DNA from: Paenibacillus sp. BIHB 4019
GTDB lineage: Bacteria; Bacillota; Bacilli; Paenibacillales; Paenibacillaceae
Reading direction: 5' to 3'
DNA: 64,000 bases
Assembly (NCBI RefSeq): GCF_002741035.1
Contig: NZ_CP016808.1
Coordinates: 1,936,001-2,000,000, forward strand
Of the stretch, positions 10,030 through 17,883 are shown piece by piece. Within the stretch, counting starts at the first letter, position 1. Every line of letters begins with the position of its first letter. The notes beneath the pieces are model-generated. The model saw only the letters and a program-made list of their open reading frames with translations, had not been told where the DNA came from and did not search any database. Position numbers and translations under genes: made by a program.

Positions 10030-11625
10030 TTACCCTGCTGTAACCTTCCAATTCCCCGCGCGAGGGGCATCCAGCGGCTGATGCTTGCGGATGTAATTTC
10101 CGGCGAGCATCGCCATATCCGTATCACCTGCAAAAAGAACAGGCTTTCCTGCATACATCGCATAATTGCCGCCGCCAGCCGCACGATAGCTGTTCATTAC
10201 AACCGAATACTGAGCATCCAGCTGCAAGGGCTCTCCCTCGCGATCAAGCTTGACCACCCGGCTTCCCTCCCGCCGCGAAATATCCAGCTCGTAGTCGATG
10301 CCTGCCCACATGTCGTAGTTATAATGCTGCGCCTTCGGCTCCATATACAATGGATTTACAATAATCTCCCCCCGATCGTCCAGTGAAAAATAACACGCGG
10401 CCTGCTCCAACGCAGCCCGAATGTCCTGCCCGCTTAGCTCCAGCACCGTAAGCGTGTTCGGATAAATAAAATTCGATAGCACATCCCGCATCGTTACCTT
10501 GTTCCCAAAGCCGCGCGCCTCCTCGCTCAGCAAAGCGGCGTTAGAAAGCTGTGCCCCCGTAGCCTCCATCTGGACCTGATGGACAAAAGCCATGAACGGA
10601 TGGGCCGCCAGCCTCAGCTCAGCTGCATTCTGAATCGACAGATCGCCAATGATTTCGCCAATCGGCTGATCCAGCCAAGCTTGCGTACGCCGCTCCAGCT
10701 CATCGGTAAGCGCAACAACGGCGGCGTCTGGCAATGCAGACTCCTCTGGATAAAGCAGCTCAGCTCGCTTGCTCGTAATTTCCCAGCGTCCTTCGGGCTG
10801 CCGCTCCAGCTGCACCGCAACATGAGCAGCAGATGACCCGTTATAGCCCGACTGCACAATCGTGACGCCATGCAGCTCCTCCGCAAACGACCGATGCTGA
10901 TGCCCGGTCAGCAGTACATCTATGCCTTCCACCTCGCGGCAAATGGCATAGGCTTGATTTTCACCCGTGAGCGGTTCAGCTGGTTGGCCTGTTGCCAGAT
11001 CATTTTCGAAGCCCCCGTGATAGCTGACTATGACGAGATCCGGCTGCTCCTTGTCGCGTATGTGCTGTACCCATGTCCGAATCGTCTCTAACGCATCAAG
11101 AAAACGCAGCCCTTTCATATTTTGAGGCTGCTCCCAGTTGGGAATGTAGTGGGTTGTAGCCCCAAGCAGGGCGACTTTTACGCCACAGGCCATTTGCTTC
11201 ATGATATACGGAGGCCCAAAAGCAGGCTCGCCACTTTGTGCATCGACGATATTAGCCGACAGCCAAGGAAATTTTGAAGCCTGGACGGCACGGTTCAGCA
11301 TATCCAGACCGTAATTAAATTCATGATTGCCCAGGACAGCAGCATCATAGCCAAGCTCATTCAGAACCTCTATAAAAGGATGCGTGCCATAGCTGTCTTG
11401 AAAGGCAGCAGCGTAGGAAGCCAGCGGCGAGCCCTGCAGCAAATCCCCATTGTCCACCAGCAGCAGCTCAGGCGCCCGTTCACGCTCCTGCTTCATGCGC
11501 GCCGCCAATATGGCCAGTCCGTTATGGCTGTAGGCATTGGTCGGGTAATGGATCGGGCGGATCGCCCCATGCAAATCGCTCGTCAATATAATATCGCAGG
11601 TGTACTTGTTCGTTTGCGTCATCAT
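10030..11625 (-). CDS. 5'-nucleotidase / 2',3'-cyclic phosphodiesterase-like metallophosphoesterase, cytosolic
   Basis: 531 residues. N-terminal calcineurin-like dinuclear metal domain: TSDLHG, VDNGDLLQGSP, LGNHEFNYG, SYHGGFEND and LLTGHQHRS. The C-terminal 5'-nucleotidase domain has GGGNYAMY for nucleotide binding. Likely hydrolyses nucleoside monophosphates or related phosphate esters. UshA-type enzymes are normally exported, but here residues 1-12 (MMTQTNKYTCDI) are polar and no signal peptide or anchor is seen, so it resembles the cytosolic YunD type. ATG with GAGGGAGAGG upstream; a second ATG is adjacent. Divergent from the phnD-type transporter, suggesting a shared role in phosphate-ester salvage (inference). 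Exact substrate uncertain. Confidence 0.85.
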   Translation of the reverse strand: MMTQTNKYTCDIILTSDLHGAIRPIHYPTNAYSHNGLAILAARMKQERERAPELLLVDNGDLLQGSPLASYAAAFQDSYGTHPFIEVLNELGYDAAVLGNHEFNYGLDMLNRAVQASKFPWLSANIVDAQSGEPAFGPPYIMKQMACGVKVALLGATTHYIPNWEQPQNMKGLRFLDALETIRTWVQHIRDKEQPDLVIVSYHGGFENDLATGQPAEPLTGENQAYAICREVEGIDVLLTGHQHRSFAEELHGVTIVQSGYNGSSAAHVAVQLERQPEGRWEITSKRAELLYPEESALPDAAVVALTDELERRTQAWLDQPIGEIIGDLSIQNAAELRLAAHPFMAFVHQVQMEATGAQLSNAALLSEEARGFGNKVTMRDVLSNFIYPNTLTVLELSGQDIRAALEQAACYFSLDDRGEIIVNPLYMEPKAQHYNYDMWAGIDYELDISRREGSRVVKLDREGEPLQLDAQYSVVMNSYRAAGGGNYAMYAGKPVLFAGDTDMAMLAGNYIRKHQPLDAPRAGNWKVTAG

Positions 11626-11805
11626 AAACCTCTCCCTCGTTGCAGCATCATTTTTTCCAATGTAACTATTCTAGCAAAATCATTTTCAACTTAGCAGTGC
11701 ATAAGCTTGTTTTACAATTAATTCATTTATCGTTGATACTCCGCAAATATAAATTGAATATAGTAAGCAAGTGTCAAAAAATACAATCTCTTGGAGGGTT
11801 TTTGA

Positions 11806-12804
11806 TTGAAAAAGATGTATGCCTTTATGTTGCCTCTGTTGCTGACTACGCTCTTGCTTGGAGCTTGCGGAACGAACAATACGACTGGTTCGGCTGGTAC
11901 CGAATCCGCTACTCCTAGTTCAAGCCCATCTACAGCTGCCTCAACTGAGCCGGCACCAACAGCTAGCACAGACACAGGCTATGTGCCAACAACGCTGACT
12001 GTCCAATTCGTCCCTTCCCAAAATGCAGATACGCTGGAAGCGAAAGCAAAGCCGCTTGAGAAGCTTCTGGGAGACAAGCTTGGCATTCCGGTAAAGGTCA
12101 GCGTGTCGACTGACTACAACACAATCATTGAAGCAATGGCATCCAAAAAGGTAGACGTTGGCTTCCTGCCTCCAACTGCTTACGTACTGGCTAAAGAAAA
12201 AGGCGCAGCTGAAGTTATTTTGCAGGCGCAGCGCTTTGGCGTAAATGATGAGACTGGCGCTCCTACGGACCAGCTTGTTGATTTCTACAAGTCCTTGATT
12301 ATTGTCAAAAAAGATTCGCCGATTCAATCGGTTGAAGAGCTTAAAGGTAAAAAAATCGCCTATCAGAACGTGACGTCTTCCGCTGGTTTTGTATGGCCGG
12401 CCGCCCTGCTGATGGACAAGGGCTTGAACCCGCTTAGCGATGTGCAGCCTGTAACGGTTAAAGGCCATGACCAAGGTGTTATTGCGGTGCTCAACGGCGA
12501 TGTGGATGCGGCAGCTATTTTCCAAGATGCGCGCAATACCGTTATGAAAGATTATCCTAAAGTGTTTGAAGACACACGTGTGCTTTCGTTTACAGAAGCG
12601 ATTCCTAACGATACGATTTCCGTTCGTTCCGACATGAGCGCGGAATGGTCCGCTAAAATTTCGCAAGCTTTCATTGATATCGGCAAAGATACAGAAGGAC
12701 ATGCCATCATTAAAGAAATTTATTCCCATGAAGGTTATGTACAATCCGATGACAGCAAGTTCGATATCGTTCGCCAATACAATGAAAAAGTAAAAACAGA
12801 GTAG
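11806..12804 (+). CDS. phnD: Phosphate/phosphonate ABC transporter substrate-binding lipoprotein
   Basis: 332 residues, TTG start with GGAGGG upstream. Lipoprotein signal peptide ends in lipobox LLLGAC (Cys about residue 21), followed by a Ser/Thr/Ala-rich tether to about residue 60. The PhnD fold begins with LTVQFVPSQNADTLEAKAKP and contains VDVGFLPPTAYVLA and QNVTSSAGFVWPAALL, typical family motifs for the phosphonate pocket. It would sit on the outer membrane face and deliver ligand to the phnE pair. First gene of phnD-phnC-phnE-phnE. No C-P lyase genes are in view, so phosphonate, phosphite or another phosphate analogue are all possible ligands. Confidence 0.9.
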   Translation: MKKMYAFMLPLLLTTLLLGACGTNNTTGSAGTESATPSSSPSTAASTEPAPTASTDTGYVPTTLTVQFVPSQNADTLEAKAKPLEKLLGDKLGIPVKVSVSTDYNTIIEAMASKKVDVGFLPPTAYVLAKEKGAAEVILQAQRFGVNDETGAPTDQLVDFYKSLIIVKKDSPIQSVEELKGKKIAYQNVTSSAGFVWPAALLMDKGLNPLSDVQPVTVKGHDQGVIAVLNGDVDAAAIFQDARNTVMKDYPKVFEDTRVLSFTEAIPNDTISVRSDMSAEWSAKISQAFIDIGKDTEGHAIIKEIYSHEGYVQSDDSKFDIVRQYNEKVKTE

Positions 12805-12840
12805 TACGATTTTTCGTCCTGCACATTGCGGCACAAGGCG

Positions 12841-12874
12841 AGCCAGTACAGCGCAAGCGTGCGCTGTGCTGGCT
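12841..12874 (+). promoter_or_regulatory. Strong intercistronic hairpin between phnD and phnC
   Basis: AGCCAG-TA-CAGCGC and GCGCTG-TG-CTGGCT form a 12-bp interrupted stem with a six-base loop. No U-tract follows, so it is more likely an mRNA stabiliser or partial attenuator that keeps the binding protein in excess than a full terminator. Confidence 0.6.
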
Positions 12875-12933
12875 TGTTGCATTGTTGCCCGCCGCTATTC
12901 TCGCACCGAACTCGAATCGAAAGGATTGACGTC

Positions 12934-13707
12934 ATGATTGAGCTTCGTCAAGTATCTAAAGTGTATCCCAATCAGACCAAGGGCCTGAATAATATTAATC
13001 TTACCTTTGAAAAAGGGGAATTTGTCGCTGTTGTCGGATTATCGGGCGCAGGCAAGTCTACGCTGCTGCGTTCGATTAATCGGCTGCACGACATTAGCGA
13101 GGGCGATATCCTCATTAACGGCAGCTCGATTACGAGTGCCCAGGGCCAGAATCTGCGAATGATCCGCCGCGACATTGGCATGATTTTTCAAAGCTTCAAT
13201 CTCGTCAAACGTTCCACCGTGCTGCGCAATGTGCTGGCAGGGCGCGTCGGCTACCACTCCACTCTTCGTACGATATTGGGCCGTTTCCCCAAGGAGGATG
13301 TGGATTTGGCGTTTGAAGCGCTGGAGCGGGTCAACATTTTGGAAAAAGCTTATTCCCGCGCCGACCAGCTTTCCGGCGGACAACAGCAGCGCGTCGCGAT
13401 AGCGCGCGTGCTGGCGCAGGAGGCCAAAATCATTTTGGCGGACGAGCCTGTCGCTTCGCTAGATCCGCTTACTACAAAGCAAGTTATGGATGATTTAAAG
13501 CGAATTAATCAGGAGCTGGGCATTACGACGATCGTTAATCTTCATTTTGTCGATTTAGCTAGGCAATATGCGACGCGAATTGTCGGGCTGCGTGCAGGCG
13601 AGGTCGTATTTGACGGCCCTGTAGCTGAAGCTACGGACGAGCGGTTTGCTGAAATTTATGGCAGGCCTCTTCTTGAAGGCGAGCTGCTGGGAGAGGTATC
13701 GGCATGA
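12934..13707 (+). CDS. phnC: Phosphonate-type ABC transporter ATP-binding protein
   Basis: 257 residues from the ATG with GAAAGGA nine bases upstream; an in-frame ATG at 12826 would start inside the intercistronic hairpin and is not used. Walker A GLSGAGKS (35-42), Q-loop [11 protein letters not shown] signature LSGGQQQR, Walker B IILADEP, and switch histidine in NLHFVDLA. PhnC family features include [18 protein letters not shown]. It energises uptake through the two PhnE-type permeases; its stop overlaps the next ATG (ATGA), indicating translational coupling. Confidence 0.92.
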   Translation: MIELRQVSKVYPNQTKGLNNINLTFEKGEFVAVVGLSGAGKSTLLRSINRLHDISEGDILINGSSITSAQGQNLRMIRRDIGMIFQSFNLVKRSTVLRNVLAGRVGYHSTLRTILGRFPKEDVDLAFEALERVNILEKAYSRADQLSGGQQQRVAIARVLAQEAKIILADEPVASLDPLTTKQVMDDLKRINQELGITTIVNLHFVDLARQYATRIVGLRAGEVVFDGPVAEATDERFAEIYGRPLLEGELLGEVSA

Positions 13708-14510
13708 AAAACCCGCTTGAGACTGGAACAAGCCAGGCGCCCCGTCCCCTGCCGCCTGCGCGCACGAAGCATGTGCTGACTGCGCTGCTTATTTTGCTGC
13801 TGCTCTGGGGCAGTGCCGTGCAGACAGAAGTGAGCTTTAAGGAGCTGATTGAAGGCTTTCCGAACATGCTGGATCTGCTGCGCGAAATGTTTCCTCCCCG
13901 CTGGACCTACTTCGACAATATTTTAGGCGGCATGCTGGAGACGATTCGCATGGCACTAGTAGGAACAACGATTGGGGCGATTATCGCCATTCCAGTGGCA
14001 TTGCTGTGCGCGGGCAATTTAATGCCGCATCGCTGGGTGTATTATCCGGCACGATTTTTGCTCAATTTGGTAAGAACGCTGCCTGACCTGCTGCTCGCCG
14101 CCCTGTTCGTCGCGGTGTTCGGGCTTGGGCCTGTACCGGGCATTCTCGCGCTTGCCGTGTTTTCTGTCGGTTTAATCGCGAAGCTGACTTATGAGACATT
14201 GGAAACGATAGACCAGGGGCCGCTTGAAGCGATGACGGCGGTTGGGGCCAACGCTATGCAGCGCATCGTATTTGGAGTGGTGCCGCAAATTTCGGCTGCC
14301 TTTATGTCGTACGTGCTGTATACCTTCGAAATTAATGTGCGGGCAGCTGCCATTCTCGGCCTTGTCGGGGCCGGCGGCATCGGTTTGTTTTATGAAGCGA
14401 CGCTTGGCTTTCTCGAATATGACAAAACCGCTGTTATTATATTATTTACACTGGTCATTGTTCTGATTATTGATTTTGCAAGCACGAAGCTGCGGGAGAA
14501 ACTACTATGA
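13704..14510 (+). CDS. phnE: Phosphonate-type ABC transporter permease 1
   Basis: 268 residues with about six membrane segments, starting inside the phnC stop (ATGA). BPD_transp_1 core with an EAA loop around [21 protein letters not shown] and the family motif [20 protein letters not shown]. Partners with the next gene to form a heterodimeric channel, as in other phn operons with two phnE genes. The N-terminal ~40 residues are cytoplasmic and Pro/Arg-rich. Confidence 0.9.
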   Translation: MKNPLETGTSQAPRPLPPARTKHVLTALLILLLLWGSAVQTEVSFKELIEGFPNMLDLLREMFPPRWTYFDNILGGMLETIRMALVGTTIGAIIAIPVALLCAGNLMPHRWVYYPARFLLNLVRTLPDLLLAALFVAVFGLGPVPGILALAVFSVGLIAKLTYETLETIDQGPLEAMTAVGANAMQRIVFGVVPQISAAFMSYVLYTFEINVRAAAILGLVGAGGIGLFYEATLGFLEYDKTAVIILFTLVIVLIIDFASTKLREKLL

Positions 14511-15313
14511 CGACGAAGAATTGGGATCATCTCATCCAAAAACCGCGGAAAAACCCGCTTCGATGGCCGATTATTATTGCGCTTGCGCTCGTTTACATTT
14601 GGGCGTTCTCTGGCGTTCCTTTTACTGGCTTTAAAGAGACAGCCGGCCAGATTATGAAGTCGATTATGGCGGGCATTTTTTCTCCCGATTGGGGTTATGT
14701 CTACTTGCCTGAAGGCGAGGATTTGCTGCGGGGGCTGCTGGATACGCTGGCTATTTCGATTCTCGGTACGGTCATCTCCGCCGTGCTTTGCATTCCGTTT
14801 GCCTTCTGGTCCGCCCGCAACATGAGCAGATTCCGGCCGATTTCCGGCTCCGGCAAAATCATGCTCAGCTTCATCCGGACATTTCCGGAAATTATTATGG
14901 CTATATTGTTCATTAAAGCTGTTGGTCCGGGCTCCTTTGCCGGCGTTCTCGCCCTTGGATTGCATTCGATTGGCATGCTCGGCAAGCTGTTTGCGGACGA
15001 TATCGAAAATATTGATTTCGGTCCTTCCGAAGCGCTGCTCGCTTCTGGAGCGACGCGTTTGCAGCAGCTTTGGTTCGCTGTGCTGCCTCAAGTGCTGCCA
15101 GGTTTTCTGAACTACACGCTGTACCGTTTTGAAATTAACGTCCGCTCGGCCACGATACTGGGCGTCATTGGCGCTGGCGGAATCGGCACGCCGCTGATTT
15201 TTGCCTTGAGCACCCGCAGCTGGTCACGAGTCGGCATTATTTTGCTCGGCATCGTTGTGATGATTACCGTTATTGACCTCATCTCCGGCTATGTGCGCAA
15301 GAAGCTGGTGTGA
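14507..15313 (+). CDS. phnE: Phosphonate-type ABC transporter permease 2
   Basis: 268 residues; ATG overlaps the stop of the first permease by four bases. Same BPD_transp_1 layout: EAA loop SEALLASGATRLQQLWFAVLP and FEINVRSATILGVIGAGGIG, which closely matches the corresponding part of permease 1, so the pair probably arose by duplication. Last gene of the operon, followed by a strong terminator. Confidence 0.9.
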   Translation: MTTKNWDHLIQKPRKNPLRWPIIIALALVYIWAFSGVPFTGFKETAGQIMKSIMAGIFSPDWGYVYLPEGEDLLRGLLDTLAISILGTVISAVLCIPFAFWSARNMSRFRPISGSGKIMLSFIRTFPEIIMAILFIKAVGPGSFAGVLALGLHSIGMLGKLFADDIENIDFGPSEALLASGATRLQQLWFAVLPQVLPGFLNYTLYRFEINVRSATILGVIGAGGIGTPLIFALSTRSWSRVGIILLGIVVMITVIDLISGYVRKKLV

Positions 15314-15371
15314 GGAAAGATAGGCGGATCAGGAAGAAGGGAAAGCAGCCTGGCGTCTGAGTGAAGTGCAA

Positions 15372-15433
15372 CCCTTAGAGCAGACATCGGAAAATCCTTA
15401 TGGGAACCGATGTCTACTCTAAGGGTTTATTTA
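15372..15433 (+). terminator. Rho-independent terminator of the phn operon
   Basis: CCCTTAGAG-c-AGACATCGG and CCGATGTCT-a-CTCTAAGGG form an 18-bp stem, followed by TTTATTT. Confidence 0.9.
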
Positions 15434-15563
15434 TGTAATGAAGATATCCAAATTTTAAAAAAACGCCGGTTGAGCATCGACTACAATTTACAGCAATGAG
15501 TGTTAAACTAAAAAAAGCTCCGTTTCAAAAGAGGATCGAAGCTAAATTAAAACAGTTATACTT

Positions 15564-15592
15564 CAGGGCACTCCTCGAAGTAGAGTGCCCTG
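15564..15592 (-). terminator. Hairpin downstream of the amidohydrolase gene
   Basis: CAGGGCACTC / GAGTGCCCTG, a perfect 10-bp stem with a 9-base loop, about 20 bases after the stop codon at 15612. On the minus strand the U-rich part (GTTTTAATTT) is displaced by about ten bases, so terminator strength is uncertain. Confidence 0.6.
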
Positions 15593-15611
15593 CTACGATA
15601 ATTGGAAATAA

Positions 15612-16922
15612 TCAATTTTGTTTTTGTACACCTTTGAACCATATAGCTTTAATAGACAGGGTATCCGAGATGTTGGTAGTCGGGTCGCCATTCACCAGTA
15701 CTAGGTCAGCGCGGGCACCTTCGGCGATACGGCCACGATCATAAAGACCGAACCGGCGGGCCGGTTTGGAGGTAGCCGATTGAAGTGCTTCTGTTGGAGT
15801 GAACCCGGCTGTCACCAGCAATTGCAATTCGTGATGTACGCTGGCTCCATGAGCAAGGCCGCCAAGGTTCGGAACGGGGACGGGGGCGACATCCGTCCCA
15901 ACCAGAATATCTACACCGGCCCTGTGAAGATCCATCACATTTTTAAAGCTATTTTCTATATTGCCTTGCGGGAAAGTATTAAAGCTTGAGTTCAGAATAT
16001 CGATCCATTCCGGACTTAATTTGGAATGAACACGTGGGTCATTCGCCAATTGCGATGCTGGATTCCCAAGAATGGATGAGTTCAAAACCAAGCACGGTGT
16101 AACAAACGCGCCAGAATCGACGATGGATTGCACTAGCTCCGGCGTGTAATCGGGCCTGTCGATAAACAGGTGGCCCAATCCGTCTACGCCAAGATCGATG
16201 GCGGTTTGGGAAGAATTAGCAGTCAAGACGTGGGCGATGACGATTTTATCGAATTTATGGGCTTCTTCCACGGCTGCTTTTAGAATTTCGTCGCTTAAAA
16301 CAGGCAGTCCAGGAGCGCCCATGACTGTTCCTTCTTCTATCATAATTTTTACATAGTCTGCTCCATTCTCCACCTGGGTATGAACATGTTTAATCGCTTC
16401 TTCCACCGTTGTTACTTGTGGCACTTCTTCGTGATCGTGGGCGTAAGCAGCTAGCATAGCTTCCCGGTCATCCTTCGATAACTTCTCCAATTCCTTTAAT
16501 ACGAAATCTGGAATCTCATCCCCATCTGGCAGCAATTCATCCGGGTGACCACCAGGAGCGGTGACTGCCGTACCTGCAGAACGGACATCGGCGATATCAT
16601 CCGTATTTTTCAATTGAATCGCCCGTCCTCTTTCTGTAAAGTCACCGTTCATTTCGATTTCTGTTGTCACGCCGAAATTTAATGCATCCCGTAATCCACC
16701 GATGGAAGTATGAACATGCGCATCAATTAAGCCCGGCAATAATGTTGCATCCTCAGCATCGATGATTGTTGCATTCGCCGGAATGTCGCCACCTACTGCA
16801 AAAATGGTTTCCCCTTTGATGACAATACTCCTTGATTCTATTACTTTTTCTCCATCGAAAATACGCACATTCGTAATAGCAGTAATTTTTTCCGCCGAAG
16901 AGCTTTGAACTACATTCATCAT
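15612..16922 (-). CDS. Amidohydrolase-superfamily metal-dependent hydrolase (prolidase/imidazolonepropionase-like)
   Basis: 436 residues. TIM-barrel amidohydrolase: metal site HVH after LLPGLIDA (about residue 65), a candidate carbamylated lysine in DYVKIMIEEG, histidines in IVIAHVLT and GLGHLF, and Asp of VGTDVAP. The C-terminal beta-sandwich closes with GRIAEGARADLVLVNGDP. No signal peptide, so cytoplasmic. AAGGAGG precedes ATG 16922; a second ATG follows at once. It is divergent from a marR gene, and the sole operator palindrome in its promoter lies between -35 and -10, so it is presumably induced by a ligand of that MarR. Gene and regulator look more AT-rich than neighbours, consistent with transfer as a unit (inference). 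Substrate unknown. Confidence 0.82.
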   Translation of the reverse strand: MMNVVQSSSAEKITAITNVRIFDGEKVIESRSIVIKGETIFAVGGDIPANATIIDAEDATLLPGLIDAHVHTSIGGLRDALNFGVTTEIEMNGDFTERGRAIQLKNTDDIADVRSAGTAVTAPGGHPDELLPDGDEIPDFVLKELEKLSKDDREAMLAAYAHDHEEVPQVTTVEEAIKHVHTQVENGADYVKIMIEEGTVMGAPGLPVLSDEILKAAVEEAHKFDKIVIAHVLTANSSQTAIDLGVDGLGHLFIDRPDYTPELVQSIVDSGAFVTPCLVLNSSILGNPASQLANDPRVHSKLSPEWIDILNSSFNTFPQGNIENSFKNVMDLHRAGVDILVGTDVAPVPVPNLGGLAHGASVHHELQLLVTAGFTPTEALQSATSKPARRFGLYDRGRIAEGARADLVLVNGDPTTNISDTLSIKAIWFKGVQKQN

Positions 16923-16960
16923 ATTGTTATCCTCCTTGGATACGTCTTATAACAATTCGA

Positions 16961-16989
16961 ATCATAACTGTTAGTTAACTAACTGTCAA
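16961..16989 (-). promoter_or_regulatory. SigmaA promoter of the amidohydrolase gene
   Basis: Minus strand TTGACA (16989-16984), 17-base spacer, TATGAT (16966-16961). A perfect 14-bp palindrome fills most of the spacer. Confidence 0.85.
16970..16983. promoter_or_regulatory. Candidate MarR operator 1
   Basis: GTTAGTTAACTAAC, a perfect 14-bp palindrome occupying the -35/-10 spacer of the amidohydrolase promoter. It shares the GTTAG/CTAAC half-site with the second operator at 17040-17052. Confidence 0.75.
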
Positions 16990-17004
16990 CAAGCTAATAT
17001 TAAA

Positions 17005-17033
17005 TTGACATGAAAGGAGGATATTTGTATAGT
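17005..17033 (+). promoter_or_regulatory. SigmaA promoter of marR
   Basis: TTGACA (17005-17010), 17-base spacer, TATAGT (17028-17033). Transcription would start about 17040, inside the second operator. Confidence 0.85.
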
Positions 17034-17039
17034 TTACTT

Positions 17040-17052
17040 ACTAACAGTTAGT
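17040..17052. promoter_or_regulatory. Candidate MarR operator 2
   Basis: ACTAACAGTTAGT, a 13-base odd palindrome at the expected marR transcription start. It shares the CTAAC/GTTAG half-sites of operator 1, suggesting autorepression. Confidence 0.7.
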
Positions 17053-17079
17053 TTTCTAATAATATGAGGAGGTACGCTC

Positions 17080-17508
17080 ATGAAGCCTCACAAGAATACG
17101 CCTTATCTGGATTTGTTTCAGGTTATTGGGCTTAAGTTAAAGAAAAAAGCGGACGAGAGCATAAAAGAGTTAGGGTTAAACGCTCAACAAGGAAAAATAA
17201 TTGGCTATATCTACGAAAACCAAGAAACTGAATTAATTCAGAGGGATCTTGCTGATCGGTTTCATCTACGCGGGGCTAGCATCACAGCTATGCTTCAAGG
17301 TCTTGAGCAAAGAGGATTCATCGAGCGGAAAATCCCAGTCAATAATGAACGACAAAAAAATATTTATGTTTTGCCAAAGGCCGTTGAATTGATTGAAGAT
17401 TTTAATGAATCCTTTCAAAAAGTGGAGGACGAAATCGTTCAAGTCCTTTCCGAAGATGAGAAACAAATCTTAAAGGAATTGTTGATCAAAATTAATGAAC
17501 GCTTATAA
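17080..17508 (+). CDS. MarR-family transcriptional regulator
   Basis: 142 residues, ATG after GAGGAGG. Winged-helix MarR fold: helix-turn-helix around IQRDLADRFHLRGASITAML (residues ~55-75), then the wing region RGFIERKIPVNNERQKNIYVL, flanked by dimerisation helices. Expected to repress itself and the divergent amidohydrolase by binding the GTTAG/CTAAC palindromes, released by an unknown ligand. Confidence 0.9.
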   Translation: MKPHKNTPYLDLFQVIGLKLKKKADESIKELGLNAQQGKIIGYIYENQETELIQRDLADRFHLRGASITAMLQGLEQRGFIERKIPVNNERQKNIYVLPKAVELIEDFNESFQKVEDEIVQVLSEDEKQILKELLIKINERL

Positions 17509-17835
17509 TTGCATTTGGAATCTGCCCCGTAGATTGGGGTACTTAATTCAACTAACTGAGAACTATAGTGAATCGCCTACAATCTGGCCGCCGATTACTT
17601 TCGGTGGCTTTCCGTGCTTATTAAGCAGATTTGATCAAAACTGCAGGTGGGGTAAAAAGTTGACAGTTACGCTCCGCGGCGCATTTTTCGCCGATAGCCC
17701 CGTTAAGCTGAACCTTACAATAAGTGAAGATGAACGTCAGATTGGCTATCACGAATCCTCTTTTCCGAACAAGCTTTCAATCAGCTCCCATACCTTCGGC
17801 TGTGAAGATGCATTAAAATCCAATTCAATGCCAAC
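17509..17835. other. Gap without a supported gene
   Basis: No ORF here has both a ribosome site and recognisable coding character. On the minus strand, in frame with the upstream rhamnogalacturonan enzyme and after its stop, about 43 further codons stay open (ending ...WELIESLFGKEDS at about 17757). I treat this as chance or gene debris. Confidence 0.4.
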
Positions 17836-17873
17836 AGCCTGCCTTTGCCGGATTGATCCGGCCAAGGCAGGCT
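17836..17873 (-). terminator. Hairpin terminator after the rhamnogalacturonan enzyme gene
   Basis: AGCCTGCC..GCCGGA / TCCGGC..GGCAGGCT, a 17-bp stem with one mismatch and a four-base loop, starting about ten bases after the stop. The following minus-strand sequence is only moderately T-rich. Confidence 0.6.
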
Positions 17874-17883
17874 GCTGCTCTTC

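Noticed and set aside
12826..12933. Upstream ATG extension of phnC
   Set aside because: The 36 extra residues would start inside the intercistronic hairpin, lack a ribosome site, and are absent from PhnC proteins.
17757..17883. In-frame open stretch after the stop of the CE12-PL11 gene (possible readthrough or fused remnant)
   Set aside because: Only about 43 codons, includes the terminator hairpin, and the protein already ends like its paralogous module pair at 9692.
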